Below are positions 7,973-16,784 of a stretch of DNA of 64,000 nt, in pieces. Both the position numbers and the translations under genes were made by a program. The stretch comes from Lacticaseibacillus brantae DSM 23927 (GTDB taxonomy: Bacteria > Bacillota > Bacilli > Lactobacillales > Lactobacillaceae): contig NZ_AYZQ01000002.1 in the NCBI RefSeq assembly GCF_001436115.1, positions 343,549 to 407,548 on the forward strand, read 5' to 3'. Numbering within the stretch: the stretch's first letter is position 1; each line of letters starts with the position of its first letter. The notes beneath the pieces were generated by a model. The model saw only the letters and a list, made by a program, of their open reading frames with translations, was not told where the DNA came from and did no database searches.

Positions 7973-9625
7973 CTAGTCTGTTTCTGTTGCTGTTCGGCCA
8001 TTCTTGGTGGCCCGCAAGCTGACGTACACAAGCACTAAATCAACCACAATCGTGATCGTCAAGGCTAAACCGAAGCTAAGGTTTTTGAACAGATTGTTCA
8101 TCATCCCATAACTGGCGGCCGCCACCAGAGCGACAATCATCAAAACTGTGAAGCCCAACCAGGTGCTCTGGGAGAACGCGCGTCCGGCATGATTTTGTTG
8201 GCGCTTGGCAATCCATGGCATGGAAACCCCGAGCAAGACCATTACGATTGGAACGATGATGTTCATCGCAAACATCAATGTAAAGGTGTCTGAGCCGGCT
8301 TCTGCATCGGTTGGGAAGAAGCCCAAGCAAGCGAAGAGGAAGGTTGCCACGAGCATCCATAGGCCGACAATGAAGCCGACGGTATGGTTCTTAATATACG
8401 TGTAGGCAGGTGTAGGATAACGGTCTTGGTGTAACCGGACCATCATGTAAGCCCAGAACAAGAAACAGGTTGAAAATGGTGAGACAATCCCGTTTAAGTT
8501 CAATAACCAGTTAAAGATGTCGTTGACCTGAGGTAATAAGGCGGCCAAGGCCATGATGGCAGCACACAAAATGGTGGTCATCCAGTAGCCATTGATGGGC
8601 AGACCGTCTGAGTTCTTCTTCGTGAGTTGTTTTGGCATGAAGCGGCTAGCCACATCCCCAAGGAAAATCCGGGTGGACGCATCCAAAATCACCGCTAATT
8701 GAGCGAGCATGTAAATCCCTTGCACAACGGCAAAAATATACATGAGGGTGTTGCCCATTCCGAATTGGCGACCGATGGCCTGGAATGCGTAATAAGAACC
8801 GTTCATCTTCAAGTCGTTGGGTAAGTGGTGAGCGTTGAAGTAAACCCCTAAACTGAACGTGCCAAACAAGGTCAAGAACATCGTCATGATGGCAATCATC
8901 TTTAAGGCCTTAGGGAAATCGCGGCTCGGATGTTTCATATCTTTCGTGTATGGTGCAGCGAGTTCAGAGCCATTCATCGCAAAGATAAACAAGCCAAAGG
9001 TAGAAAGAAAGCCCCAGTCAATGTGTTTTGGCATGAAAGCTGCTAAGTCAAATGGCTTAGTCGCAATGCCGCTGCCTTGGGTCAGGCCGTAGAATGTCAT
9101 GATGACAAACAGAATCGTCATGATGAACATCGCGCCCCCACCAATGGTGGACATGATTTCCAGACTGCGGTTCTTGAAGAAGTGCTGAATCCAGATAAAG
9201 ACAACGAAAATGACAGCCGTCAAGATCCCAAACCAAGCGTTACCCAGGTTATCTTGAATGTTCCCATTCCCAGCAATTAACCAGCCCAGGGAAATGACCA
9301 CTGAGTTAGCCACATCGACCACGTAAGGCAGGCCAGTGATCCAATAGAACCAAGCCGCATAGTAACCCACGGTATCACCGTTGGTCTCTCGAATCCAACT
9401 GGTAATCCCCCCACCGTGTTCAGAGAATGTGGAGCCCATGTGGGCCACAATTAAGTTGTAGGGAATCACGTAGAGAAAGGTCATCAAAACCCAGCTGGTA
9501 ACGGCAACCAGGCCTTGGTTTTGGAAGTTATAAATAATATCGTCAAAGCCGATGACGGTCACGAAGTCCATCAATGCCACAACCACCCAGGGGATGTAGT
9601 GGCTCATTTTATTTTCATTTTGCAT
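7973..9625 (-). CDS. APC-family amino-acid permease
   Basis: The 550-residue protein has about 12-14 hydrophobic helices. The first carries VVVALMDFVTVIGFDDIIYNF, a variant of the unwound TM1 of the APC superfamily. GSTFSEHGGGITSWIRE matches the TM2 region of glutamate/GABA-type and YjeM-like permeases. The ATG at 9625 is preceded by TTGGAGGCATACAT. Substrate is unknown; an amino acid or amine exchanger is likely. A long leader with a possible uORF lies upstream. The gene is monocistronic between its promoter and the shared terminator. Confidence 0.85.
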   Translation of the reverse strand: MQNENKMSHYIPWVVVALMDFVTVIGFDDIIYNFQNQGLVAVTSWVLMTFLYVIPYNLIVAHMGSTFSEHGGGITSWIRETNGDTVGYYAAWFYWITGLPYVVDVANSVVISLGWLIAGNGNIQDNLGNAWFGILTAVIFVVFIWIQHFFKNRSLEIMSTIGGGAMFIMTILFVIMTFYGLTQGSGIATKPFDLAAFMPKHIDWGFLSTFGLFIFAMNGSELAAPYTKDMKHPSRDFPKALKMIAIMTMFLTLFGTFSLGVYFNAHHLPNDLKMNGSYYAFQAIGRQFGMGNTLMYIFAVVQGIYMLAQLAVILDASTRIFLGDVASRFMPKQLTKKNSDGLPINGYWMTTILCAAIMALAALLPQVNDIFNWLLNLNGIVSPFSTCFLFWAYMMVRLHQDRYPTPAYTYIKNHTVGFIVGLWMLVATFLFACLGFFPTDAEAGSDTFTLMFAMNIIVPIVMVLLGVSMPWIAKRQQNHAGRAFSQSTWLGFTVLMIVALVAAASYGMMNNLFKNLSFGLALTITIVVDLVLVYVSLRATKNGRTATETD

Positions 9626-9644
9626 ATGTATGCCTCCAACAAGT

Positions 9645-9701
9645 CTAAAGTAATACGCCCAAGCGACTTGTCAGCGGTGATGATTTGTTGTGAAAAAACA
9701 C
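9645..9701 (-). CDS. Possible 18-codon leader ORF upstream of the APC permease
   Basis: A GTG start with an excellent TGGAGGAG site 7 nt upstream opens an 18-codon ORF (MFFHNKSSPLTSRLGVLL). It ends 19 bp before the permease start, just ahead of that gene's own ribosome site. It may be a regulatory leader peptide; no terminator-like hairpin between it and the permease was found, so the role is open. Confidence 0.35.
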   Translation of the reverse strand: MFFHNKSSPLTSRLGVLL

Positions 9702-9734
9702 CCTGTCTCCTCCAGAAGCATGACTGCTAATATT

Positions 9735-9753
9735 TTGCACTTGTGCAATTATA
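9735..9753 (-). promoter_or_regulatory. Permease promoter -10 box with an adjoining inverted repeat
   Basis: On the minus strand a perfect TATAAT (9748-9753) is followed at once by TTGCACAAGTGCAA (9735-9748), a 6-bp inverted repeat with a 2-bp spacer, at the expected start point. This is a good position for a repressor. No convincing -35 box was seen. Confidence 0.45.
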
Positions 9754-9919
9754 GCGGATAAATGCTTTCTGAAACAGCCTAGGCTTAAATTTTTCTTTAT
9801 GAAAATTTAAATCGTGACAGGTTTGTAAGGTTATTCAAGAAACTGTTAGTCAAAACGGCTGCTTCTGTGGTGGCAAGCAGGTAAACTAAAGTTATCAAGT
9901 TAAATGGAGGAGTTAGACT

Positions 9920-10678
9920 ATGGCAGACCAACCAGTTGTTGTCGTTGATCAAGTCACCAAGACCTACGGCAAACCAAATGAAAAGCAATATCAAGCATTG
10001 AAGGGGATTAACCTCACAGTCAATAAAGGCGAATTCGTCGGCATCATGGGCGCATCAGGCTCAGGGAAAACAACGCTGCTAAACATTCTAAGCACACTGG
10101 ACGCGCCGACATCCGGGCAAGTGACCATTAACGGGCAAGACGTGACTCAACTGCGGGGCAATCAATTATCAGACTTTCGGGCGAAGCAGATTGGCTTTAT
10201 CTTTCAGGACTTCAACTTGCTCGAGAATTTGACCGCTCGCGAAAATATTACCTTGCCACTATCCTTGCAAAATGTCAGCGCTCGGCAAGCACGCGGTGCT
10301 GTCGACAAGATTGCTACCACGCTGGGCATTAAAGGTGTTCTCGGCCACTATCCAACAGAACTCTCTGGCGGCCAAAAGCAACGGGTCGCTGCTGCCCGGG
10401 CCTTGGTTCAAGAACCCGCCATTTTATTTGGGGATGAACCAACCGGCGCTTTGGATTCAACCAGCGCCCGGGAATTACTCAATACCATGGAAACTTTGAA
10501 TCAAGACCAAGGCGTCTCCATCCTGTTGGTGACCCATGATCCATTCTCAGCTAGTTATGCGCAACGGATTCTATTCATCAAAGATGGCCAAATCGGGCAA
10601 GAACTGGTTCACGGTGACAAGACGCAAGAAGAATTCTATCAGGAGATCCTTAGTACGCTAGGGACCTTCCAACAGTAG
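9920..10678 (+). CDS. ABC transporter ATP-binding protein (BceA/MacB type)
   Basis: The 252-residue ATPase has Walker A GASGSGKTT (about 42-50), signature LSGGQKQR and Walker B ILFGDEPTGALDS, typical of exporters partnered with FtsX-like permeases. TGGAGGAG precedes the ATG. The permease gene begins 9 bp after the stop. In bacteria this pairing usually confers peptide-antibiotic resistance or expels peptides or lipids. There is no adjacent two-component system, unlike most BceAB loci. Confidence 0.92.
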   Translation: MADQPVVVVDQVTKTYGKPNEKQYQALKGINLTVNKGEFVGIMGASGSGKTTLLNILSTLDAPTSGQVTINGQDVTQLRGNQLSDFRAKQIGFIFQDFNLLENLTARENITLPLSLQNVSARQARGAVDKIATTLGIKGVLGHYPTELSGGQKQRVAAARALVQEPAILFGDEPTGALDSTSARELLNTMETLNQDQGVSILLVTHDPFSASYAQRILFIKDGQIGQELVHGDKTQEEFYQEILSTLGTFQQ

Positions 10679-10687
10679 GAGGTCGCC

Positions 10688-12499
10688 ATGTTAAATAAGC
10701 TTGCACTTGGCGGCATTCGAAGCCGCTTCCGCGATTATGCCGTGCTCTTCTCAGGGCTGGTAATTTCTGGTGCCATTTTCTATATGTTCATGGCCCTAGC
10801 AACCAATTCTGAATTCATCGCTAAAAACGCCCCTGTCACCGGCGCTAACTTTATCTTTATGTTTGGGGCCGTGCTGCTGGCCATCATCACGCTCGTCTAT
10901 ATCGTTTACGCCAATACCTTCCTCATGAGCATGCGCCAGCGCGATTATGCGATGTTCATCATGCTCGGGGCCAAAAGTAATAAGATTGGCCAACTGATTT
11001 TCCTCGAGACGGTCTTAATTGGTTTAATGGCGACGGCTGTCGGTGTGATTGTCGGGATTGGTTTGACGGTGGTGACCGCGAATATCTTGATGGCACAACT
11101 GCATGCGCCATTGATTGGGTTTTCCGGTTTCTACCTGCCAGCGGTCTTGAGTACATTTGCCTTCTTCATTGTGCTCTTTGTCATTGCGGCATTCTTCAAT
11201 CAGCGCCGGCTGCTGAAGACGCCTATTTTGCAATTACTGCATGCCGACCAAACCCCCAACCGGATTAAGCAGAAACGAATTTGGTTCATCATTCAAATCG
11301 TCGGAGCAGTCGTACTCTTAGCGATTGGCTATGCTGCAATGATCTATATTAAATTCTTCCAGCTGTTGGCCATTCCACTAGCTTTGGTGACCATCGTCGC
11401 AGGTACTTATTTCTTATTCAATTCGTTGTTTGTCGGGTTAATTGCGTTGCTCAAGCGCCAAGAACGGTTTGCTAATAAGGGCATTCGCATGTTTACCTTA
11501 TCGCAATTGAGTTTTCGAATTCGAGATTACACAAAGATTCTCTCGGTAGTTGCCATGCTCTTCGCGCTGGCTCTGGGCGCAATCACAATCGGGATTGGAT
11601 TTAACCATGAAATTCCGTTGATGGCCAGTTCTCAAAGTAAGTACGACGTGGTGCTACATAACCCCAGCACCAACTTGATTCGTCAGGCCGAGGGTCTAAC
11701 CGATGCCACCAAGGTTAGCTATAACCAGAAAATTGTCGGCGAAAACGTCTATTATGTCGATACGCAAGTTAAGGCGCATCCTTTCCTTGTTCCAAAGGTC
11801 ACCGGGTTAGGCGAATCAACCACCAGAACACTTAATGCTGGGGCCATCAATAAAGACGACGGTAGTGCTGCTATGGCGCTGAATGAGTTTATTCCTAACG
11901 CTCGTGAAGTGAAGACGCCTAAGGTTGTATCAGCAGCAGTGTTTGCGAGCTTGAAAGGCCAAACCAATACGATTGTGACTTACCGCGTCCCTGATTTCGT
12001 CCAGCAGTATGACCGAATTAAGGCACTGGTTGCGGCTGACGATAAGGCCAACAAGGTCAATACGTCGATTCCAATGATGAATAGCAAATTCACGGCCTAC
12101 GAAGTCATTAATGGGATGTTCTCCGGACTCGAGTTCATGGGCTTCTTCCTCGGGTTAGCATTCTTAGCGATGCTGGCTTCGACTTTGATGTTTAAGATTC
12201 TGTCTGGGGCAGCCTATGATAAGTCGCGCTATCTCATGCTTCAGAAGGTGGGTGTGCGGCCAGGACTCTTACGTAAGTCCATTCGCCAAGAAATTGGCGC
12301 CTTGTTCTTATTGCCAGGCTTGGTCGGCGTTGTTCATGTCTTGTTCGGGCTGCAACTCTTCAGGACATTGATGGCTAATCCGTATGACCGGATTTGGATT
12401 CCGTTTACAATTTTCATTGTGCTTTATGCCTTGTATTACGGCCTGACGGTCTGGTTGTATCAGAGCATTGTGATTAATAAGCAACTTGCGGCTAAGTAA
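10688..12499 (+). CDS. ABC transporter permease, FtsX-like (BceB-related)
   Basis: The 603-residue membrane protein has a first helix after residue 15, three more helices by about residue 185, two around 200-260, a long extracytoplasmic loop (about 310-465) and three or four C-terminal helices. That is the layout of BceB-type permeases, which usually carry ten helices and a large sensor loop. YAMFIMLGAKSNKIGQL and DKSRYLMLQKVGVRPGLLRK are the two FtsX coupling regions. AGGAGGTCGCC precedes the ATG. It works with the ATPase just upstream. Confidence 0.9.
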   Translation: MLNKLALGGIRSRFRDYAVLFSGLVISGAIFYMFMALATNSEFIAKNAPVTGANFIFMFGAVLLAIITLVYIVYANTFLMSMRQRDYAMFIMLGAKSNKIGQLIFLETVLIGLMATAVGVIVGIGLTVVTANILMAQLHAPLIGFSGFYLPAVLSTFAFFIVLFVIAAFFNQRRLLKTPILQLLHADQTPNRIKQKRIWFIIQIVGAVVLLAIGYAAMIYIKFFQLLAIPLALVTIVAGTYFLFNSLFVGLIALLKRQERFANKGIRMFTLSQLSFRIRDYTKILSVVAMLFALALGAITIGIGFNHEIPLMASSQSKYDVVLHNPSTNLIRQAEGLTDATKVSYNQKIVGENVYYVDTQVKAHPFLVPKVTGLGESTTRTLNAGAINKDDGSAAMALNEFIPNAREVKTPKVVSAAVFASLKGQTNTIVTYRVPDFVQQYDRIKALVAADDKANKVNTSIPMMNSKFTAYEVINGMFSGLEFMGFFLGLAFLAMLASTLMFKILSGAAYDKSRYLMLQKVGVRPGLLRKSIRQEIGALFLLPGLVGVVHVLFGLQLFRTLMANPYDRIWIPFTIFIVLYALYYGLTVWLYQSIVINKQLAAK

Positions 12500-12510
12500 T
12501 GACTGCAAGC

Positions 12511-12543
12511 AAAAAAGCGTGTGCTATTGGCACACGCTTTTTT
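12511..12543. terminator. Bidirectional terminator
   Basis: AAAAAAGCGTGTGC and GCACACGCTTTTTT flank a 5-nt loop. It serves the ABC exporter and, in reverse, cadD. Confidence 0.9.
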
Positions 12544-12557
12544 GTGTTCATTGTCAA

Positions 12558-13145
12558 TTAAGCCAGAAAGTGTTGGATTGTCCCTGCATCCCAAAGCACA
12601 TAGAGCCCAATCAGAATGTAAAGCACCGAAGTGAGCGTTGCGCCGTAGCGGTCAAGGACATTGGCTAAACCTGGCAGGCGACCGAGCCGGGATGCCAGCC
12701 AACAAAAGAGCGTCATCATTATAAAGAAGACGAATAAGGTGAGGTAAATGGTTGCCGGATCCATTGGCGCAAAGAAGGGCACGTAAACGCCAATGTTATC
12801 AGCACCACAGGTTGAGATGGTGATTAGGGCCACTTCCCAGATGATGCTTGAATGCTTCCCAACCTGGGAATCGACGTCGGGCTCGTCCTCTTCGTGAATG
12901 AAGCCCCAGATACCTAGTCCGATCGGAATCAATCCAAGAAAGCCAAGCGCCCAAGTCTGGGGAATAAAGCCAGCAAAGAACGCCAGAATAAGAGAAATCA
13001 TGACTAAGACACTGGTGCCAACAATATCGCCAAGATAGATAGGCCAGAATTGTTTTCGCCGCGCAAAGATGACCATCAAGATTAACAAGTAATCGAGACT
13101 CGTTGAGATATATGCGGTCGCTGCGGAGATGATGGTTTTGAACAT
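12558..13145 (-). CDS. cadD: Cadmium-resistance-type transporter, CadD family
   Basis: The 195-residue protein has five or six helices and matches the CadD family of heavy-metal efflux proteins. SAATAYISTSLDYLLILMV at the N-terminus and TISTCGADNIGVYVPFFA in the middle carry the conserved acidic and Cys residues. Its promoter is overlapped by an ArsR/SmtB-like inverted repeat, fitting metal-induced derepression, but no ArsR/CadC/CadX gene lies beside it. The ribosome site (AAAGTTGG) is weak. Substrate (Cd or another divalent metal) is inferred from the family. Confidence 0.88.
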   Translation of the reverse strand: MFKTIISAATAYISTSLDYLLILMVIFARRKQFWPIYLGDIVGTSVLVMISLILAFFAGFIPQTWALGFLGLIPIGLGIWGFIHEEDEPDVDSQVGKHSSIIWEVALITISTCGADNIGVYVPFFAPMDPATIYLTLFVFFIMMTLFCWLASRLGRLPGLANVLDRYGATLTSVLYILIGLYVLWDAGTIQHFLA

Positions 13146-13184
13146 GTGGTTGCCAACTTTCTATACGTTAAGTCTTTCAATTTT

Positions 13185-13223
13185 TATATATGTTGAGTTT
13201 AACATATATAGTTCAACTGTCAA
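13185..13223 (-). promoter_or_regulatory. cadD promoter overlapped by ArsR/SmtB-type operator
   Basis: On the minus strand TTGACA (13218-13223), 16 bp and TAAACT (13196-13201) form the promoter. A perfect 10-bp inverted repeat, TATATATGTT-N6-AACATATATA (13185-13210), covers the -10 box. This resembles ArsR/CadC operators; a trans-encoded repressor is inferred. Confidence 0.7.
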
Positions 13224-13241
13224 CTTAAGCGCAAGCGTTAG

Positions 13242-13907
13242 CTAGGCTTCCGTGTTCTTCTGGTTATAGCTCAAGACCTTGATGCCACTATCAGTTAATT
13301 GAATCTTTGAGATTGAGCCATTCGCAGGACTTTCAGTCACCACAAAACCATCGTCTTTTCCGAACTTGTCCACAATACTGCGAATCGTAGTGCCATGACT
13401 GACGAGTAGGACGTTCGCGCCTGGCTCCACTTCAGCCCGCAACTGCTTGAAGCCTTTTTGCAGGCGATTCCAATACGTTAGCGCATCTTCTGCCTCGTGG
13501 AAGGGATCAGCTTCATGCATGAAATTCTTTGAGGCATCAACGCCAAATTTTTCAATAATTTGACTAAATGTACGCGCGCCGTGGGGTTGACCAACGGCAT
13601 ACCAAGCTTTAGGTGAATCTTCACCTTCATAGTAACCGTAAAATTGTTCTCTGAAATTAGCGGTGACGGTCAAAGGCACATGCGTGTTGAAGTTAGCATC
13701 GAGAATCATCTTGGCTGTATTCATGGCGCGGGTGGTGTCGCTAGAATAAGCGTGCAAGAAGGTGATGTGCTTGAGCAACTGGCCGGTGCGCTTGGCATCT
13801 GCAATCCCTGACTTAGTTAATGGTGAGTCAGACCAGCCTTGCATTTTGTTGTAGCGATTGAACCAAGTTTGTCCGTGACGGACAAGATAAACTGTAATTG
13901 GTGTCAT
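13242..13907 (-). CDS. Histidine phosphatase family protein (phosphoglycerate mutase-like)
   Basis: The 221-residue enzyme has the catalytic LVRHGQTWFNRYNKMQGWSD block near the N-terminus, the second Arg in SSDTTRAMNTA, and the C-terminal catalytic His in LLVSHGTTIRS. This is the phosphohistidine-using branch-1 family. Substrate is unknown; many members are sugar-phosphate phosphatases instead of true mutases. CGGAGGAATCCCC precedes the ATG. It is divergent from the nucleoside operon. Confidence 0.9.
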   Translation of the reverse strand: MTPITVYLVRHGQTWFNRYNKMQGWSDSPLTKSGIADAKRTGQLLKHITFLHAYSSDTTRAMNTAKMILDANFNTHVPLTVTANFREQFYGYYEGEDSPKAWYAVGQPHGARTFSQIIEKFGVDASKNFMHEADPFHEAEDALTYWNRLQKGFKQLRAEVEPGANVLLVSHGTTIRSIVDKFGKDDGFVVTESPANGSISKIQLTDSGIKVLSYNQKNTEA

Positions 13908-14087
13908 GGGGATTCCTCCGTTTGTTTTATCGCCAGTTTAACATACTTAAAATGCCTTATAAAACGGCAAAACGGATTAAAACACGAACATTATTATTTT
14001 AATAACGGATATTGTTGTTGTTTAGAGGCCGTGTTCCATGTTATTCTGGTTTTACCAAAAGGAAAGACACATAAGGAGGAACATTTC

Positions 14088-15131
14088 GTGAAAATTGGGC
14101 GTAAGCTTGGTGTTTTAGCAATGATGGCGGCAGCAGCAGTTGTATTGGTGGCGTGTGGTGGCAATAAAACCGCCAGCGATGCAGGCAAGACCAATGACAA
14201 GTACTCTGCGGCTTTGGTGACTGACGGTGGCGGTGTAGACGATAAGTCTTTCAACCAAAGCGGCTGGGAAGGCTTAGAAAAATGGGGTAAGAAGCATGAT
14301 TTGAAGAAGGGCGTCGGTGGTTATAACTACGCGCAATCTAATTCAGATGCCGACTTTACGCCAAACATCAACAAACTGATTCAAGCGAAATATCAGACGA
14401 TTTTCGGGGTTGGGTACAAGTTACAAGGCGCCATCAAGAGCGCGGCCAAAGCTAATCCCAAAACCCGGTTCGTGATTATTGATGACGTGATTGAGGCGAA
14501 GAATGTCGCCAGCGTCACCTTTAAAGATAACGAAGCAGCCTTCTTAGCTGGTGTGGCCGCTGCCCAAACGACCAAGACCAAGAAAGTTGGTTTCATCGGT
14601 GGGGTGCACGGTGCCGTGATTGATCGCTTTGAAGCTGGTTTTCGTCAAGGGGTTGCGGCAGTGGATAAAGCCATCAAGGTGGACGTGAAATATGCCGATG
14701 ACTTTAGTAAACCTGCTGTCGGTCAGGCCTTGGCAAGTGCGATGTTCAACAATGACGAAGACGTGATTTATCAAGCGGCCGGTGGTACCGGTGCTGGAGT
14801 CTTCTCCGCAGCTAAGAACCAGATCAAGAAGAAGAAAGTTTGGGTCATTGGGGTTGACCGTGACCAAACCGATGAAGGTAAATACGCTGGCGGTAACTTA
14901 ACGCTGACTTCAACCTTAAAGGGTGTTGGGACTGTCGTTGAAAGTTTAGCCGATGAAGCTATGGACAATAAGTTCCCAGCCGGCAAGACGACTGTTTATG
15001 GGTTAAAGGACAAGGGCGTTGACCTGACTAAGGGCCAATTGTCAGCTAACGCTTGGAAGTCAGTCCAAGACTACAAGCAACAAATCGTTGATGGCAAGAT
15101 TACCGTTGCCAACAAGCCTTCAGAACTTTAA
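14088..15131 (+). CDS. bmpA: BMP-family nucleoside-binding lipoprotein
   Basis: The 347-residue surface lipoprotein captures nucleosides for the ABC importer encoded next. The signal peptide ends at Cys23 (LVAC-GG). Family blocks include VTDGGGVDDKSFNQSGWEGL and VGFIGGVHGAVIDRFEAGF. The GTG at 14088 is chosen for its AAGGAGGA site and because the lipoprotein signal starts there; longer upstream readings have neither. A CGAACATTATT stretch at 13985-13995 is reminiscent of a PurR box but is unproven. A terminator hairpin after the gene allows bmpA to be made in excess of the transporter. Confidence 0.93.
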   Translation: MKIGRKLGVLAMMAAAAVVLVACGGNKTASDAGKTNDKYSAALVTDGGGVDDKSFNQSGWEGLEKWGKKHDLKKGVGGYNYAQSNSDADFTPNINKLIQAKYQTIFGVGYKLQGAIKSAAKANPKTRFVIIDDVIEAKNVASVTFKDNEAAFLAGVAAAQTTKTKKVGFIGGVHGAVIDRFEAGFRQGVAAVDKAIKVDVKYADDFSKPAVGQALASAMFNNDEDVIYQAAGGTGAGVFSAAKNQIKKKKVWVIGVDRDQTDEGKYAGGNLTLTSTLKGVGTVVESLADEAMDNKFPAGKTTVYGLKDKGVDLTKGQLSANAWKSVQDYKQQIVDGKITVANKPSEL

Positions 15132-15161
15132 TCGCGATTGAACTGGATTGAATAAGTACGG

Positions 15162-15207
15162 ACGGGACTGGGGAAGCCACATCAGGTTTGGGCCCAGTCC
15201 CGTTTTG
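15162..15207 (+). terminator. Intercistronic terminator between bmpA and nupA
   Basis: ACGGGACTGGG pairs with CCCAGTCCCGT around a 20-nt loop, with a short T run (TTTTG). It probably allows partial read-through, giving more binding protein than transporter. Confidence 0.75.
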
Positions 15208-15242
15208 TGCAATCATTCATCACTTGATGCGAAAGGAAAATT

Positions 15243-16784
15243 ATGGGACAAGAAATTGCAATTCAACTTTCCGATTTGACTAAACGGTTTGGTAATTTTA
15301 CGGCCAATGATCATATCTCGATGACCGTCGACTTTGGCACAGTCCACGCCTTGCTGGGTGAAAATGGCGCCGGCAAAACGACACTAATGAATATGCTGTC
15401 AGGCATTTTGAAACCGACTAGCGGTCAGATCTTCGTCCGTGGCCAGGCTGTCCAATTGAACTCGGCCAAAGATGCCACCAAGTTGGGCATCGGCATGGTC
15501 CACCAACATTTCATGCTGGTGGATAACTTTACAGTTTTGGAAAACATTATTTTGGGCAGTGAACCCAATCACGGTGGCGTCATTGATCGCAAAGCGGCTC
15601 GGCAAGCGATTATCGCGTTGTCTGAACAATACGGCTTGCAAATTGACCCAGATGCTTTAGTGGCAGATATTTCCGTCGGGATGCAGCAGCGCGTTGAGAT
15701 TGTCAAAGTGCTCTATCGGTCTGCAGATATTTTGATTTTTGATGAACCGACGGCCGTGTTGACGCCACAAGAGGTGACTGAACTATTGGCGATTTTTCGA
15801 CAACTGGCTGAAGAAGGCAAAGCTGTGATTCTGATTTCACATAAGTTACAGGAACTTAAGGCGGTCGCAGATGTGACGACGATTATTCGGCGAGGACAAG
15901 TAATCGAAACCGTCCAAACGAGTGATACCACAACGGAAGAACTTGCTGAGCTGATGGTTGGCCGACCGATTGATCTGACCCAAGAACATCCAGACGTCGC
16001 GCTTGGACCGGACTTTCTGACCCTAACTAACGTCACAGTTGTGGATAATCAAAAGTTGCCTCGCGTACACAATTTATCGCTTAACGTTCGCGGTGGCGAG
16101 ATTGTTGGTCTGGCGGGGATTGATGGCAATGGGCAAAGCGAATTGGTGAAGGCCATCACAGGGTTATTGCCCGTCGATTCTGGCACCATTATGATTAACG
16201 GACAGAATCTAACAAATGCTTCTGTCCGTCAAATTACGCAAAGCGGTGTTGGCCATATTCCAGAAGATCGCCAGAAATTTGGACTAATTCTGCCGATGAG
16301 TCTTGTGGATAACATGAGCTTGCAAGACTACACGAATGCACCATATGCCACACATGGTTTATTACATCCCCAGGCCATGTTGACAACAACAGAACAATTA
16401 ATTCAAGAATACGACGTCCGCAGTAGCAGCCCATGGCAGTCGGCGGGCTCATTATCCGGTGGGAATCAACAGAAATTGATTATTGCCCGCGAACTGAGTC
16501 GCCAGCCACAACTGTTGATTGCGATGAATCCGACTCGTGGTTTGGATGTGGGTGCGATTGAATTTATCCACAATCAAATTATGGCCGCTCGTAATGCAGG
16601 TCACGCTGTTCTGTTAATTTCGTATGAACTTGACGAAATTCGACAACTTGCTGATCGCATTGCTGTGATTCATAGTGGTCAAATTGTTGGCGAGGCCCAA
16701 ACTCATGACTTGGATGTGAATCAAATTGGTTTGATGATGGCCGGTGAAACCATTACGAAGTCGGAGGTCACCCATGCGAATTAA
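15243..16784 (+). CDS. nupA: Nucleoside ABC transporter, ATP-binding protein
   Basis: The 513-residue protein has two fused ATPase domains, the sugar/nucleoside (RbsA-like) class. The first has Walker A GENGAGKTT and LIFDEPTAVLTP. The second has a degenerate Walker A (GIDGNGQSE), LSGGNQQK, and MNPTRGLD in place of the usual Walker B DEPTRG. The pairing with BMP lipoprotein and two permeases matches the Lactococcus BmpA-NupABC nucleoside importer. GAAAGGAAAATT precedes the ATG. The last codons overlap the next gene by 11 bp. Confidence 0.93.
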   Translation: MGQEIAIQLSDLTKRFGNFTANDHISMTVDFGTVHALLGENGAGKTTLMNMLSGILKPTSGQIFVRGQAVQLNSAKDATKLGIGMVHQHFMLVDNFTVLENIILGSEPNHGGVIDRKAARQAIIALSEQYGLQIDPDALVADISVGMQQRVEIVKVLYRSADILIFDEPTAVLTPQEVTELLAIFRQLAEEGKAVILISHKLQELKAVADVTTIIRRGQVIETVQTSDTTTEELAELMVGRPIDLTQEHPDVALGPDFLTLTNVTVVDNQKLPRVHNLSLNVRGGEIVGLAGIDGNGQSELVKAITGLLPVDSGTIMINGQNLTNASVRQITQSGVGHIPEDRQKFGLILPMSLVDNMSLQDYTNAPYATHGLLHPQAMLTTTEQLIQEYDVRSSSPWQSAGSLSGGNQQKLIIARELSRQPQLLIAMNPTRGLDVGAIEFIHNQIMAARNAGHAVLLISYELDEIRQLADRIAVIHSGQIVGEAQTHDLDVNQIGLMMAGETITKSEVTHAN

